Assembly (NCBI GenBank): GCA_002401295.1
Contig: NVSR01000075.1
Location: forward strand, 4,904 to 10,251
DNA from: SAR324 cluster bacterium
GTDB lineage: Bacteria; SAR324; XYD2-FULL-50-16
Length of the DNA stretch: 5,348 nt
Direction: 5' to 3'
The translations under genes were made by a program, and so were the position numbers. The first letter of the stretch is position 1. Every line of letters starts with the position of its first letter. The notes under the pieces were generated by a model. The model had not been told where the DNA came from and ran no database searches. It saw only the letters and a program-made list of their open reading frames with translations. Below, piece by piece: positions 5,196 through 5,348 of the stretch.

Positions 5196-5287
5196 CTCTG
5201 CCACTTTACCCTAGGCACTAACTAGCGTTGTTGGGAGGATGGCTTATCTCTATGAATGGAGTTGTGCTTTCCAAAACTCTGCCACTT
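5196..5287 (+). repeat. 11-base direct repeat CTCTGCCACTT
   Basis: The exact 11-mer occurs at 5196-5206 and 5277-5287, 81 bases apart. The second copy lies in the possible partial gene; the first lies 44 bases beyond that gene's stop on the minus strand. The flanks do not match, so this may be a protein-binding pair or coincidence. Confidence 0.4.
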
Positions 5288-5348
5288 CAATTTTTGAGGA
5301 ATGTAGTTTCATCTGACACAAGACCCGATTGGCGACCAAATAGGTGGC
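5250..5348 (-). CDS. Possible 3' end of an unidentified gene
   Basis: On the minus strand a frame is open from the window edge to TAG (5250-5252), giving 32 residues that end in KIEVAEFWKAQLHS. Codon choice looks ordinary. The visible part is too short to assign to a family, and an open frame of this length can be chance. If real, it runs in the same direction as the DUF4399 gene and about 160 bases before it. Confidence 0.3.
   Translation of the reverse strand, partial: ATYLVANRVLCQMKLHSSKIEVAEFWKAQLHS

Overview
The window looks like a piece of a Gram-negative, probably proteobacterial, chromosome of moderate to low GC. The evidence is two exported proteins with Sec signal peptides (a family-3 solute-binding protein and a DUF4399 protein) and a multi-pass membrane protein ending in a LytTR DNA-binding domain. 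The species cannot be named from the sequence.

Layout: (1) 1-813 (+) is the 3' part of a membrane-anchored LytTR regulator whose start lies before the window. (2) 814-3850 is an accessory block. It holds one intact standalone HsdR_N-type PD-(D/E)XK nuclease gene (1143-2234, -), a C-terminal remnant that resembles a Roc-COR protein (2380-2547, +), an AAA/SMC-like ATPase pseudogene cut from Walker A to its C-terminal THSP motif (2740-2965, +) with a possible stub of a coupled partner (2962-2994), and a small intact membrane-anchored protein of unknown function (3249-3635, +). (3) 3874-4656 (+) is a periplasmic solute-binding protein. It ends tail to tail with a DUF4399 protein (4653-5087, -), and the two stop codons share the same TTAA. 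(4) 5250-5348 (-) may be the 3' end of another gene that runs off the window.

The most notable structure is a pair of diverged direct repeats, 869-932 and 3734-3807. Their cores are identical at 36 of 43 aligned columns, and they share a second box (10 of 12) after an indel. They flank the whole accessory block between the LytTR and solute-binding genes, so the block may be an exchangeable cassette or small genomic island. Inside it, one defence-type nuclease survives beside two wrecked NTPase-type genes, which is what a decaying defence island would look like. A cluster of mutually exclusive hairpins (3149-3195), followed by a seven-codon leader ORF overlapping the next gene by ATGA, lies just upstream of the small membrane protein.

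No complete known system is present. There is no CRISPR array, tRNA, rRNA, transposase or integrase in the window. No operon of two intact genes is visible: the surviving genes are single units on alternating strands.
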